Assembly (NCBI GenBank): GCA_029834535.1
Contig: JAQMWT010000248.1
Coordinates: 1 to 41,197 of the forward strand
Source: Chrysophaeum taylorii
Lineage: Eukaryota; Sar; Pelagophyceae; Pelagomonadales; Pelagomonadaceae
Direction: 5' to 3'
Length of the DNA stretch: 41,197 nt
The number at the start of each line of letters is the position of its first letter. The first letter of the stretch is position 1. The notes below the pieces were generated by a model. The model was not told the origin of the DNA and ran no database searches. It saw only the letters and a list, made by a program, of their open reading frames with translations. Position numbers and translations under genes: made by a program. Shown here in pieces: positions 20,597 to 29,693 of the stretch.

Positions 20597-20954
20597 TGTG
20601 GTGGAAACTCAGCTCACCCGCCCCTCTTCGCCTAACCGTCGGTCACAACGTGACCGCTCAACTGTCCTGAACCACGGGTGGTTCCACCACACGTCCAACC
20701 AAGCGCTCACACTCCGCTCACGCCATGCTGTCGAACATTTAATTGAGGGTAATTTCAAGGAACCAGCAAGAATCGATAGATTCCAATGGGAGATCCAGCA
20801 AGATATGCTAGATCGGCAAGAGCAACACAGGTCCTCGGTACAGGAGTATCCTTGGAGAAGCAGGTGTGGGTGTCAAGCATGACACCGCCAAATTCAAGGT
20901 AACAGGCAGGTAACAGGCACATAAGTGGGGGGGGGAATGGTTATTACCGCCACA
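20597..20954 (-). repeat. 5' LTR of the minus-strand gypsy element
   Basis: This is a 358 bp copy nearly identical to 12250-12605: one substitution (CAGCT against CGGCT near the start in plus coordinates) and two extra bases at the G run by 20925-20937. After its end in element orientation the sequence reads GGTGGTCTCAGAAAC, the presumed primer-binding region, which shares GGTGGT with the corresponding place in gypsy family 2. Confidence 0.92.
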
Positions 20955-21154
20955 GCCGCTCAGGTGAAATTCCTTGGTCACAGAGTTGTGCAGATCGAGC
21001 ACTAATAAGGCCATGGTGTCAGGTGGCACGACGGACGCCAAGTGTTTCAACGAGGTCGTCCTGGAGAAGCCGGCCCAATCAAAATCAAGGGGCATCGTCA
21101 GCAACTCCGAAGTCATTTTCAGATTCAGAGATCTGTATCATATCCTCCACCACC
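20955..21154 (-). pseudogene. 5' fragment of gypsy family 2 (leader and possible gag start)
   Basis: On the minus strand the LTR at 21155-21494 is followed by GGTGGTGGAGGATATG and then an open frame from ATG near 21116: MTSELLTMPLDFDWAGF, SRTTSLKHLASVVPPDTMAL, LVLDLHNSVTKEFHLSG. It is cut at 20954 by the LTR of the other gypsy element. The coding assignment rests on position only; I do not recognise the peptide. Confidence 0.45.
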
Positions 21155-21494
21155 TGTGGCGCAAGGAGAATTTTAGGGGCTACCTGGCGTGCCTTCGAAT
21201 CCTGGCTCGCCGATCGCGTCCGTGCCCTTGGTGGGATCACTGGACGAGGATGGCCGTTCTCCCGCCACACGACCACAAACAACTTCCGTGCCTGGTCCTC
21301 ACAACTGGAGGATCGGCTGTTGCTTTATGATCAAGGATATATCGAAAATCAGAAATCAGGGTGACGCATGTCACGGAAAAGGAAGATGATGTCATAGAGA
21401 ACACTGACATCATCAGAACGGAGTAGGGTGCCCCTGATAAGGGGGGGGGGGCTAGAAGAGGGGTAAGCCTTAGGAGGCGGGAGTTGCCGCCACA
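21155..21494 (-). repeat. LTR of gypsy family 2 (5' LTR, 340 bp)
   Basis: In plus coordinates it starts TGTGGCGCAAGGAG and ends GTTGCCGCCACA. It is the reverse complement of 715-1052 at about 96-97% by eye. The primer-site-like GGTGGT after it on the minus strand marks it as a 5' LTR. It interrupts the RT fragment at 21495. Confidence 0.85.
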
Positions 21495-22039
21495 GATCCG
21501 ATGGGCACACCGTAGATTACGAGGCCGTCGGCGACAACGGGGATACCAGCAAGAGTGCGCGTGCCGTCAGGCGTAACTTGGACGTGGTCGTGAACATCGG
21601 GGTGATCGAGAAGACCCATGCCAAGTGCCGGACAGAACGCCACGCACTTGTCGAGGCGGAGCTCCTCGCCGCTAGCTTGGATGTCGCGGGCGTACTGCAG
21701 GAGGGCGTCGACAACCTCACGAGGGGAACCAGAGATGACGCCGTCGTCCATGCCAAATCGGGCGTAGCCGGCACATGAACGTAAGCGGGTGTCAAGGGCC
21801 TGTGCGGCGTCATGCATTGCCAGACAGTACGCCGGTGGATAGGTGGGGTCGCCTTGCTGGCCGCCTTCTTGAGAGTCGAAGGGGGCGCGATCGAGGCCGG
21901 TGGGGCCGTGGAGGCCCACCCAGGACGCCGGCCGTAATTGCTTGAACATAAAGTGGCCAAAGGCACGCAGCTTAGCGTTGGCGTGGTTTGCGAGTTTGTC
22001 CACGACGGTCCGGCGCTTGAGCTCGTTGAAGGCGTTGCG
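21495..22039 (-). pseudogene. non-LTR reverse transcriptase, RT-domain fragment
   Basis: The minus strand reads RNAFNELKRRTVVDKL, FGHFMFKQLRPASWVGLHGP, EGGQQGDPTYPPAYCLAMH, ARFGMDDGVISGSPREVVDA and GEELRLDKCVAF. NAFNE...QQGDP...MDDG are RT motifs A, B and C of a LINE-like polymerase, in order and spacing. The frame is open throughout, ending at the LTR junction after GVPIGS. At 22039 it abuts Helitron-type TTTGTCTGTCTG sequence, just as the RT C-terminal piece at 1053-1420 does. It lacks the N-terminus and C-terminal domain, so it is a relic. Confidence 0.75.
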
Positions 22040-23010
22040 TTTGTCTGTCTGTTTGTCCCCCGATTTAGGGTAAGGATCAGGTAGGCCCGCGAGCCAGGCA
22101 GTGATACTCCAAGCCGTCTACGGCGACCTCGCAGACTGCTTCCACGACCCGCGGCGGCTCTTTCAGCGCGCCATTCTCACGCCCCGTCGAAACGATGTTG
22201 TCGATGCTGACAACGCGCGCATGACCGCGGCCTTTTTTTCCCGGAGACGAGGCGTCGGAGTTCTTTTCGGCCGACTAGGTTGGGTCGGAAGCCGACGCCT
22301 CGCTCTTTACAGTCGAGTTTTCAACTCCCTGACAACCAACAGCATGCTGACTTTGATCGCGAGCTTAAAGTCTTCGCAACCTCGACCCGTCGCACGGCCA
22401 CTGCAACGGTACCAGATACATGATCGATCGTGTCGTGTCACCGAGGCTCCTCCAACCTGTATCCCTTAAGGCCCGCCGACGCCAAACGATCAACAAGAGC
22501 CAGGGCCAGACGCCCCGCGAGGTCGGCGTCCTCTTGCCCAAGCCCGCCTTCTGCCACGTCAAACTCTACGTGCCTCTCTGTCGATCGGCAACCCCGAGGT
22601 TATTCTCTTCCGGGTCGACGACTCCACCCTACCCCACACGTGCTGCGCAACACCGATAAGCCCCCTCCCGGCGTCTACACGCGCACTGTAGGTGGACTTA
22701 CTGAGACCAGGTGAACTTACTGGGTTTAGAGATTGGGACTAGGTGAACTGAGTGACGAGGTGAACTTACTGGGACCAGGTGAACTTACTGGGGTTTTTAG
22801 AGTAAACGCAAAGGCTGGCGGCGCGTGCGGATCAAAGCAGCTTGGATTGGCGGGGGTGAGAGCGACGAGCTCGAAGGAGAGTGGGGTGAGTGGGTGTGAG
22901 CACGAGTGGGTTTACGCCGGGTTAGAGATTGGGACTAAGTGAACTAACCGACCAGGTGAACTTACTAGGGTTAGAGATTGGGACTAGGTGAACTTACTGG
23001 CCTGCACTTG
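22040..23010 (+). mobile_element. Helitron-type short unit D (5' truncated)
   Basis: It starts inside the TTTG/TCTG tract, runs through CGATTTAGGGTAAGGATC, and encodes the helicase remnant (ILQAVYGDLADCFHDPRRLF and QRAILTPRRNDVVDADNARM at 22105-22230; [20 protein letters not shown] at ~22480-22540). It ends with iterons and GGCCTGCACTTG at 23010. The next base is T, the first retained base of the copia 5' LTR, so the unit truncates that LTR. Confidence 0.8.
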
Positions 23011-23047
23011 TTTACCCCTAACCTGCTCAATCATCATTCCATCGACA
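23011..23047 (+). repeat. copia 5' LTR remnant
   Basis: 37 bases matching the last part of the 3' LTR at 29562-29663, ending ATTCCATCGACA. The rest was lost at the 3' terminus of Helitron unit D. Confidence 0.75.
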
Positions 23048-23366
23048 TGGTACAGGTGGTTCGTTCAGCATCGAACGAGTGCTGAGTGTTCGTGAGAGCT
23101 ACGGGCATCGGATCGTTTTCCCGTCCTTCACGAACGTGTTGTACGTGACTGCTTACGTGTCGGTTCGCAATTTTGTTTACGTGTCGCGACGATCTCATTG
23201 TCGCTTTCTGACGTTGAATCAACGTTGAAGTGTCATTGATTCAGCTTCATCATCGTGGTCACCGCTTTTCGAGCCTGGCCCTCATCTACGTTGTGTATCT
23301 ACGTGACACAGATCATACGTCTTCGAAATACACTCTCTGTGTATCGCTTTTTTTGTCGGATTGGAC

Positions 23367-24730
23367 ATGGCAACTCGCACTACGCGTGGACTCACCATGA
23401 AGGATGGGCATCCTGTTTGTGAAATGCCCCCGTTAACTCCAGGCAAGCAAGGCCACTGCCGTGATGGTTGGCCTGTCTGGAAACATCGTATGGTCGCGTT
23501 TATGAAACAAAACGACGTCGATCATCTGACTCTCAAACTCGAGTATGATGATGATGACCTGTTCATCGTCGTCTGTATCGTCCGGACAATACGGAACTCT
23601 CGGAAGCCCAAGAGCAATGCGCGCTTGCTCAACGCGAGTGGTTTTCGGCCAGTTGCTTATTTACTGCATGCTTCTTGCCCACATTGAAAACGTGCTATGG
23701 CTCGTTGCCAAGTTTGTAAAATTGCTGATTTTTGCCAATATCTGGAAGGCTCGTTTGAAGGCTTTGGGGCTCAACGTGTGCTTGCTATCAAAAACGCGTT
23801 GTATCAGCTTCATGCCCCTAATGGTTTTGAGGAGCTCGATAAATTCCTCACGGAAGTTGATCATTATGTTCTTCTTCTACGTGATTATGCTGCACAATCC
23901 GATGTGCCTTTCAGTGATCAAGAAATTCGGGACTATATCCTCAGCAAACTCACTCATGCAAGTTTCGCATATGTAGTCCAAGCTGCTGATGCTTCTTATT
24001 CGGATTTACGTTCGCTCCGGAATTACTTAGATACCCAAGTGAGCAACTATTTGCTTCACCATCCGAACCCGACCACCAACAATGCGACGTTATATCCATT
24101 CTCTACGGCCTCACCTCCGGTCACCAACTATACTGCTCGCGGCCGTTCCTACTATCGTGGGCGTGGACGTGGCCGCGGCCGTGACCATGATTCTCCCGGC
24201 CGAGCTCGCTGGCGAGGCTGAGAACGTCCGTTTTCACGTGGACGTGGACGTAGCCGTGGTCGTGGACGTGGTGGACGTGATGACAGTTCGCGCCACAACG
24301 ATCGTCACCATGGTCAACAGCAGTTACTGATTCGGTTCAACCCGCGTGACACCCGATTCGATTCCGTCGAATGTGACGACTGTCACAACTTGGGGCACTT
24401 CGCCGCATACTGCCCATTTCGTTCCCAACGCCAACACTCTCGTCGTGACCATCAAAATCATCATGTGTATGGACCATCGCCGTATGGTACGCCACCATAT
24501 GCGCCCTTCGTTGCTGTTCCCGCTGCTCAACCTGTCCAGCAGCAACCGAATCCTTCGTTCATGATGGTGCCCAGTGTTCAGAGTCAATGGGACAACGTTC
24601 CCAACATGGCTGGGATTCCAACGGTTCAACCAATGGTTCAACCTTGTCCTCCAACGGCCCAACAGTTTTATACTTACCCTCAACGCCTTCAACAAAATCA
24701 ACGTCCCTTTCCTGCAATTGAGGCTGCTAG
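23367..24730 (+). pseudogene. copia gag with CCHC zinc knuckle (broken)
   Basis: The start ATGGCAACTCGCACTACG gives MATRTTRGLTMKDGHPVCEM and WKHRMVAFMKQNDVDHLTLK, a typical copia gag N-terminus. The frame shifts near 23570 (to EAQEQCALAQREWFSAS) and returns near 23700, continuing FCQYLEGSFEGFGAQRVLAI and YILSKLTHASFAYVVQ. An RG-rich stretch (SYYRGRGRGRGRDHD) contains an in-frame TGA at 24219-24221 where CGA fits the pattern. The knuckle CDDCHNLGHFAAYC (24372-24413) is perfect CX2CX4HX4C. The tail is Gln/Pro-rich. The gene is then interrupted by the X/Y repeat. Confidence 0.8.
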
Positions 24731-24732
24731 CA

Positions 24733-25436
24733 CAGGGGTATATATAGCCCCGGGCACTCGCACACACCAGGACCGGCATTCCTACCCTCACCTTTTGGTT
24801 ATGGGCCCTTACAGCGCTCGAGGTGGATCGCGCGTTCGAATCCGCCCCACCGCTGCGCCGCAAGGAGTGTGTGAGTGCCTTCGAAGCAGTTGCCATCGCC
24901 AACTGCTGGAGCCCCGTCGTCTAGCACACACACTAGACCCCCCTCATCTGGGCGCTTTCACTTACCAGGACCGGGTGTTCATCTCCGACGCAGATGTTCA
25001 TCTTAAGCAGATGGCGTCGTCGTCTGCTGGGTCCCCACCGTCTCGCATACATGCTTGACTCGCCCCAGATGTTCGCGTTTCACTACAGAGCTCGAGGTGG
25101 ATCGCGCGTTCGAATCCGCCCCACCGCTGCGCCGCAAGGAGTGTGTGAGTGCCGTCGAAGCAGTTGCCATCGCCAACTGCTGGAGCCCCGTCGTCTAGCA
25201 CACACACTAGACCCCCCTCATCTGGGCGCTTTCACTTACCAGGACCGGGTGTTCATCTCCGACGCAGATGTTCATCTTAAGCAGATGGCGTCGTCGTCTG
25301 CTGGGTCCCCACCGTCTCGCATACAAGCTTGACTCGCCCCAGATGTTCACGTTTCACTATGATGGGGAAGCACAGGGGTATACATAGCCCCGGGCACTCG
25401 CACACACCAGGACCGGCATTCCTACCCTCACCTTTT
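24733..25436 (+). repeat. composite X/Y repeat (Y-X-X-Y) inserted in copia, with TATA and B-box-like motifs
   Basis: Module Y (24733-~24800 and ~25371-25436) has GGGTATATATAGCCCC or GTATACATAGCCCC, then GGGCACTCGCACACACC and CCCTCACCTTTTGG. Module X (274 bp; 24816-25089 and 25090-~25362) starts GCTCGAGGTGGATCGCGC and has GCGTTCGAATCCGCC, close to a Pol III B box. The whole block is flanked by GCTAGC on both sides (24727-24732 and ~25438-25443), a probable 5-6 bp target duplication. No coding potential is convincing. It could be a solo LTR-like or tRNA-derived SINE-like element that has dimerised. Confidence 0.65.
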
Positions 25437-25539
25437 GGCTAGCCCTTCTTCTTTTGATTTAATGCTCAGCCCTCGCCCTGTGATTATGACGTTGACGTTG
25501 CCACAGTCGGATTTTCCTCCATGAGAGCAACACATTTTT

Positions 25540-28500
25540 CGTGAAGCCAACATGCAAGCTGTTCTTCTGGATGGCTGCAGTTCTGTGACTGTTGTTCCTG
25601 GTCAATCCATGCTTCATGATCTGTACAATGAATCTACGCCGCTCTTCAGCTTGGGAGGTCCATCTCAGTCTGCAATTACTGGCACCTTGAAACTTCATCA
25701 GTTCCTTACCCTGACCGCCAACTGCGGTTGCGATGGAGGACGGTGCCTCATGAATCCTGAGCCTTGCGAGGGCATCCGCCCTCCCGGCGTAGGTTGGCAC
25801 CTATTCGCCTCCCGGGCGGGCCGGTTGGCAGCCGGAACGTTCGCAGTGGTACGGGGTATGGCCGGGGGGCGAAGACGGAAGGTTATCGACGAGTTGGTTG
25901 TCAGTCACATCGCGGTCTCCTCGTCGCATGGCGACAAGCTTGATGGTCACTCTCCGCCGACCGACCTTTCGGCGCTCCTCGTCTACAGGCCCGTGATTCC
26001 GGACTGGCACCTGTCGGTCCGGCCTGGCTCCCATGCTCGGGAGAGGTCTGAAGTTAGTTGAAACTTCTATTGCCAGCGCGTTGGTCTGTCCGGCCGAACT
26101 TTGCATCTATTCGTCAGAGCACTGAGATGTTGCTTCTTGAACTTCCTCAAGCTCTTTTTGTTCCAAATGCACCTAGGATTATCATCAGTAAGGCTACGAT
26201 CAAAGCCCTTGGATATCGTGTCTTCACTGATTCTTCCAGTGACTGCGAGTTTCTCCAGAATCTTCATACAGGTCATCGCATACCCGTCGTGGCTCGCAAT
26301 CGTGTTGAATATATCTTTGTGCGGATAATACCAGCTCAGCATCAACATCAAGCTTATATGACCGATCATGCTATAGCCCCATTTTCTTCAATCGTGCCCG
26401 CTGTTGGTCCGCGTCGTGTCGACTCAGATATCCTACACTGTCGCTTCAACCATATCAATTCACAACATATGCAAATGCTTCCTCGCATTGTGCAGGATGT
26501 CGACTTTACCACTGGACCATTATCGACCTTTTGTCCAGGTTGTGCTTTTGGCAAAGCGACACAAGTCTCCCCAACTTCAAGTACGCGCACATGCGCTACG
26601 CGTCCATTTCAACTAGTACATGCTGACATTCTTGAATTTCGTACGCGATCGAGGTACGGCAATTACAAATATAGTCATGTTTTCTTGTGTGATTGCACTC
26701 AGTACGCTCGTCGTGATATGTTAGAGCACAAACGTCAAGCTTCTACTGCTCTCTCTGCCTTCTTGCAGTTTGTTTCTAGTCAAAATTACAGAGCTGAGTG
26801 CATCTATATTGATCGAGCGAGTATGCTGGCGAATGGCAACAAATTTGCAATCAGAACGGCATTGCCTTGCGTCGTTCTCCTGCCCATGTCAAAGGCATGC
26901 ATGGACGTGCCGAACGCAAGAACCGCACTGATGTTTAAAATTGTCGTGCACTACTCACCTTTGCACAGAGGCCCATTGAGCTGTGGCCGTATGCGCTTGA
27001 TACGTGCACTTATGTCTCAAATCGCTCTCCTACATCTACTAATCCTGGCTTCATCACCCCATATGAAGCGATCACTGGTGAGCGTCCAAGAACGTACTAT
27101 TTTCGTGTTTGGGGATGTCCCGCATATCTCATCACGCATGAGAAAGCTGGTGAAAACCCTCGTATACGTTGCAGTGGCATTTTTCTTGGCTATGTTCGTG
27201 ACGGCCCAGGTTATTACATCATGGATGCCGTCACTGACAGGATCTTTACCTCATGGTCGGGCAATACTATCTTTGATGAGCGTTTTGCTCTCAGGAGTCC
27301 TCTCTCTGACTCAGATACGCGACTTTATACAGATATTTTTGTATATTCGCCTTCTACAACGGTCGCGTCTCGCCCTCCTACAGTGGATGATAATCTGACG
27401 GGCGTTGACTTAGCCGTAGCTCCAGTACCGGCCGCTGATTCAGTTATTGCCACTGTGCCTCATTCTGACGTGGCTTCTTGTGATTCTGTATCTTCAGCAA
27501 TGGACGTTGAGTCCATGCAATGTGACATTACCGCCACGTGTGACATTACCGCCTCGTCACCATCTGTTGCCAATTTTGCCACAACTGGCGTTGCAAACGG
27601 ATCCGGGGGGACGCCTCTGGAATCCATGAGTCAGCTTTCTCTTTATGGTACCACTGACTCACCGCACATGGACCTTAACTTTCCTCGAACGTCCCAAGTG
27701 TCACAATTTGATGACACAAGCCACACACGTCGTGTTGCCACTCGTGCGGAGCAACGGCAACTTACTGCGCATTATATGCGCTTGCCTTTGTCATGTCATC
27801 AAACGATCATGACTGCCATGACTCCAGCTACAGATGTTCTTCGTTCGTTCTGTTATTTTGTTACTGTTGGTTTATGTTTCCTGTCTACCCTTGATGAATC
27901 TGACATCAATCAAGTTGATGTCCGCGAAGCTTTAGGATCCCCTGAACGTGAGTCATGGATCAATGCGATGAATGATGAATATCGCACACTTGAACGTCTT
28001 GGTACTTGGGATGTCGTTTGGCTCCCACCTGATTTTAGTGGCAATATTTGTGGCACCAAGCGGCTTTTGAAGAAGAAGTATAAGGAGTCTGGTGAATTTG
28101 ACAGATATAAAGCTCGTCTTGTGGTATTAGGTTTTACCCAAGTGTATGGCGTCGATTATTTCGCAAATTATTCCCCAGTTGCTACGGCAACTACAGTAAG
28201 AGTATTTTTGTGTCGTGTCGCTCATCTCAATTGGGAACTTGTCAAAGTTGATATCAAGAATGCGTTCACACAAGCTACGTTTTTCTGAAAATGTTTACGT
28301 TTGGCCCGCAGAGGGGTTTCCTATTCAACAACCACCATCGGGCTATCACGTTTTGAAACTCAAACGATCATGGTATGGTACTCATCAAGCTAGTCGTAGC
28401 TGGAATATCCTCCTTCATAAGATTCATACTGACTTCGATTTTGTGGCAACTGACGCTGATCGCTGGTTATATTTGTTTTACATTCAAATGCAGGTTGCCA

Positions 28501-29546
28501 TCATGTTGATTGTGATTGTAGATGATATGCTAGTGTCTTTTCATCGAGCTAATTCTCATCATTACCAGCGTCTTGTTGTGTTCCTTCGGACACGTGTTCA
28601 TTCACCTTCTGATGTTAAAGAACTGGGTTCAGCTTCTGGCTTTATTGGTTTTGAGATATTTCGCAACCGCCAAACGCGCACGATTCAATTACGGCAGACC
28701 AAAGCTATCAATGATCTGCTTAAGGTTGCGCGTCTGGCCCCTTCTCAAGTTGCTTCAACACCAGGGCAGCCAGGTGTTCATCTGTCAGCTGATTCTTGTC
28801 CACAAATTAACTCTCCGAAATGGCATTATATGCAGCGTTTACCTTCTCGAGGCACTGTTGGAGTTTTACTGTTCATTGCTATTATGACGAGACCTGATTT
28901 TTTGATTCGAGTCGTTCAAGCTTGCTGTTTTGGTAATAGTCCTGGTCGCAAGCACTGGACGTATGTTCGTCATATTCTGAAGTATCTGCACGGCTCACGC
29001 CACTTGTGTTTGACTATTGATGGCTCCAAATGGCAACAATTTTATATCTACTGTGACGCCGATTGGGCTTCAAATCCTGATTCACGCCGCTCTGTATCTG
29101 GATATGTTTACATGCTGTGTGGCTGTGCTATCGCTTGGTGTTCTTCTGTGCAACATCTGGTCGCTCGTTCTAGTTTCGAATCAGAGCTCATTTCCCTTTT
29201 TGGCTGCACTGCCTATCTGCTATGGCTTCGCCGCTTATTGACTGTTCTCGGTTTACAAACGGACCCCGTGCCATTGTACATGGACAACAAAACTGTGATT
29301 CATCGCATGAAAGAGTTCGCTATCACTCAACACACTCGTCATATCGGGATACGCTACTTTTCTGCAACTGACATGCTTAATGCTGGTATCATCGCTCCTG
29401 ATAAGGTCAACTCCAACTGGAATGCCTCCGATTGCCTTACCAAGTCGAGCAAGTATGAGATATTTGTTCGGCAACGTGCCATTCTCTTGAATCTCTCTGC
29501 TGACATTCAGACACCTACGCCTCCTGCTCCTGCCCCTGCTCCTTAA
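25540..29546 (+). pseudogene. copia pol: protease, GAG-pre-integrase, integrase, RT, RNase H (broken)
   Basis: Protease region: LLDGCSSVTVVPGQSMLHDL. A GC-rich block at ~25740-26050 then breaks the frame. GAG-pre-integrase with HHCC: ILHCRFNHINSQHM and FCPGCAFGKATQVS (~26435-26580). Integrase: LVHADILEF, then after a frameshift near 26870 GMHGRAERKNRT, an in-frame TAA in the following VXN (~26936), and VWGCPAYLITHEKAGENP. RT: EALGSPERESWINAMNDEYR, TKRLLKKKYKESGEFDRYKA, KVDIKNAFTQA, then a frameshift near 28285 and KLKRSWYGTHQASRSWN, with the catalytic IVDDML at ~28515-28532. RNase H: YCDADWASNPDSRRSVSGYV and SSFESELISL, then the stop at 29544-29546. Confidence 0.88.
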
Positions 29547-29561
29547 ACTTTAGGGGACGGT

Positions 29562-29663
29562 GTTGGTAGATTGGTTCCGGTACCTCGGACTGTGTGTCCG
29601 GTACCATGTACCGGAACATGACATTACTTACCCCTAACCTGCTCAATCATCATTCCATCAACA
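29562..29663 (+). repeat. copia 3' LTR, 102 bp, with internal palindrome
   Basis: Starts TGTTGGTAGATTGG after the purine tract TTAGGGGACGG and ends ATTCCATCAACA. It contains the inverted repeat GGTTCCGGTAC ... GTACCGGAAC around a CCGGTACC core. It is very short for an LTR. Confidence 0.75.
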
Positions 29664-29693
29664 TTAACTACAAATTTTTTGCGGGGGTTATGC

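Larger units (their letters stand above)
12250..20954 (-). mobile_element. Ty3/gypsy retrotransposon, near full length (8705 bp)
   Basis: Two direct LTRs (12250-12605 and 20597-20954) bracket gag and pol on the minus strand in the order gag, CCHC knuckle, protease, RT, RNase H, integrase, tail domain. Integrase after RT/RNase H makes it Ty3/gypsy. The LTRs differ by one substitution plus length differences at a G run, so the insertion is very young, yet the coding region changes frame five times. The outer flanks (CTCAC left, GCCGC right) are not a target duplication. The left flank is an X/Y repeat, the right flank another gypsy family. Confidence 0.9.
23011..29663 (+). mobile_element. Ty1/copia retrotransposon (degenerate, 5' LTR truncated)
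   Basis: gag, protease, integrase, RT and RNase H follow in copia order on the plus strand between a 37 bp 5' LTR remnant and a complete 102 bp 3' LTR. Both end CTAACCTGCTCAATCATC, then ATTCCATC(G/A)ACA. TGGTACAGGTGG right after the 5' LTR is a plausible primer-binding site. The coding region carries several frameshifts and stops and two insertions, and is AT-richer than the Helitrons. The element is dead. Confidence 0.9.

Noticed and set aside
20145..20882. 245-codon plus-strand ORF overlapping the gypsy 5' LTR
   Set aside because: Its C-terminal part is identical to an ORF at 12164-12535 only because both read through the LTR antisense. It has no protein features.
715..21494. The two gypsy family 2 LTRs as the ends of one large element
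   Set aside because: They are in opposite orientation, have different flanks, and one is a 3' LTR and the other a 5' LTR.
24816..24870. A tRNA gene suggested by GCGTTCGAATCC
   Set aside because: Only the B-box-like part is present. The T-stem does not pair properly and no acceptor, D or anticodon arms can be folded.
28215..29546. 443-codon ORF as an independent gene
   Set aside because: It is the C-terminal half of copia RT and RNase H, continuing from 28288 after a frameshift.
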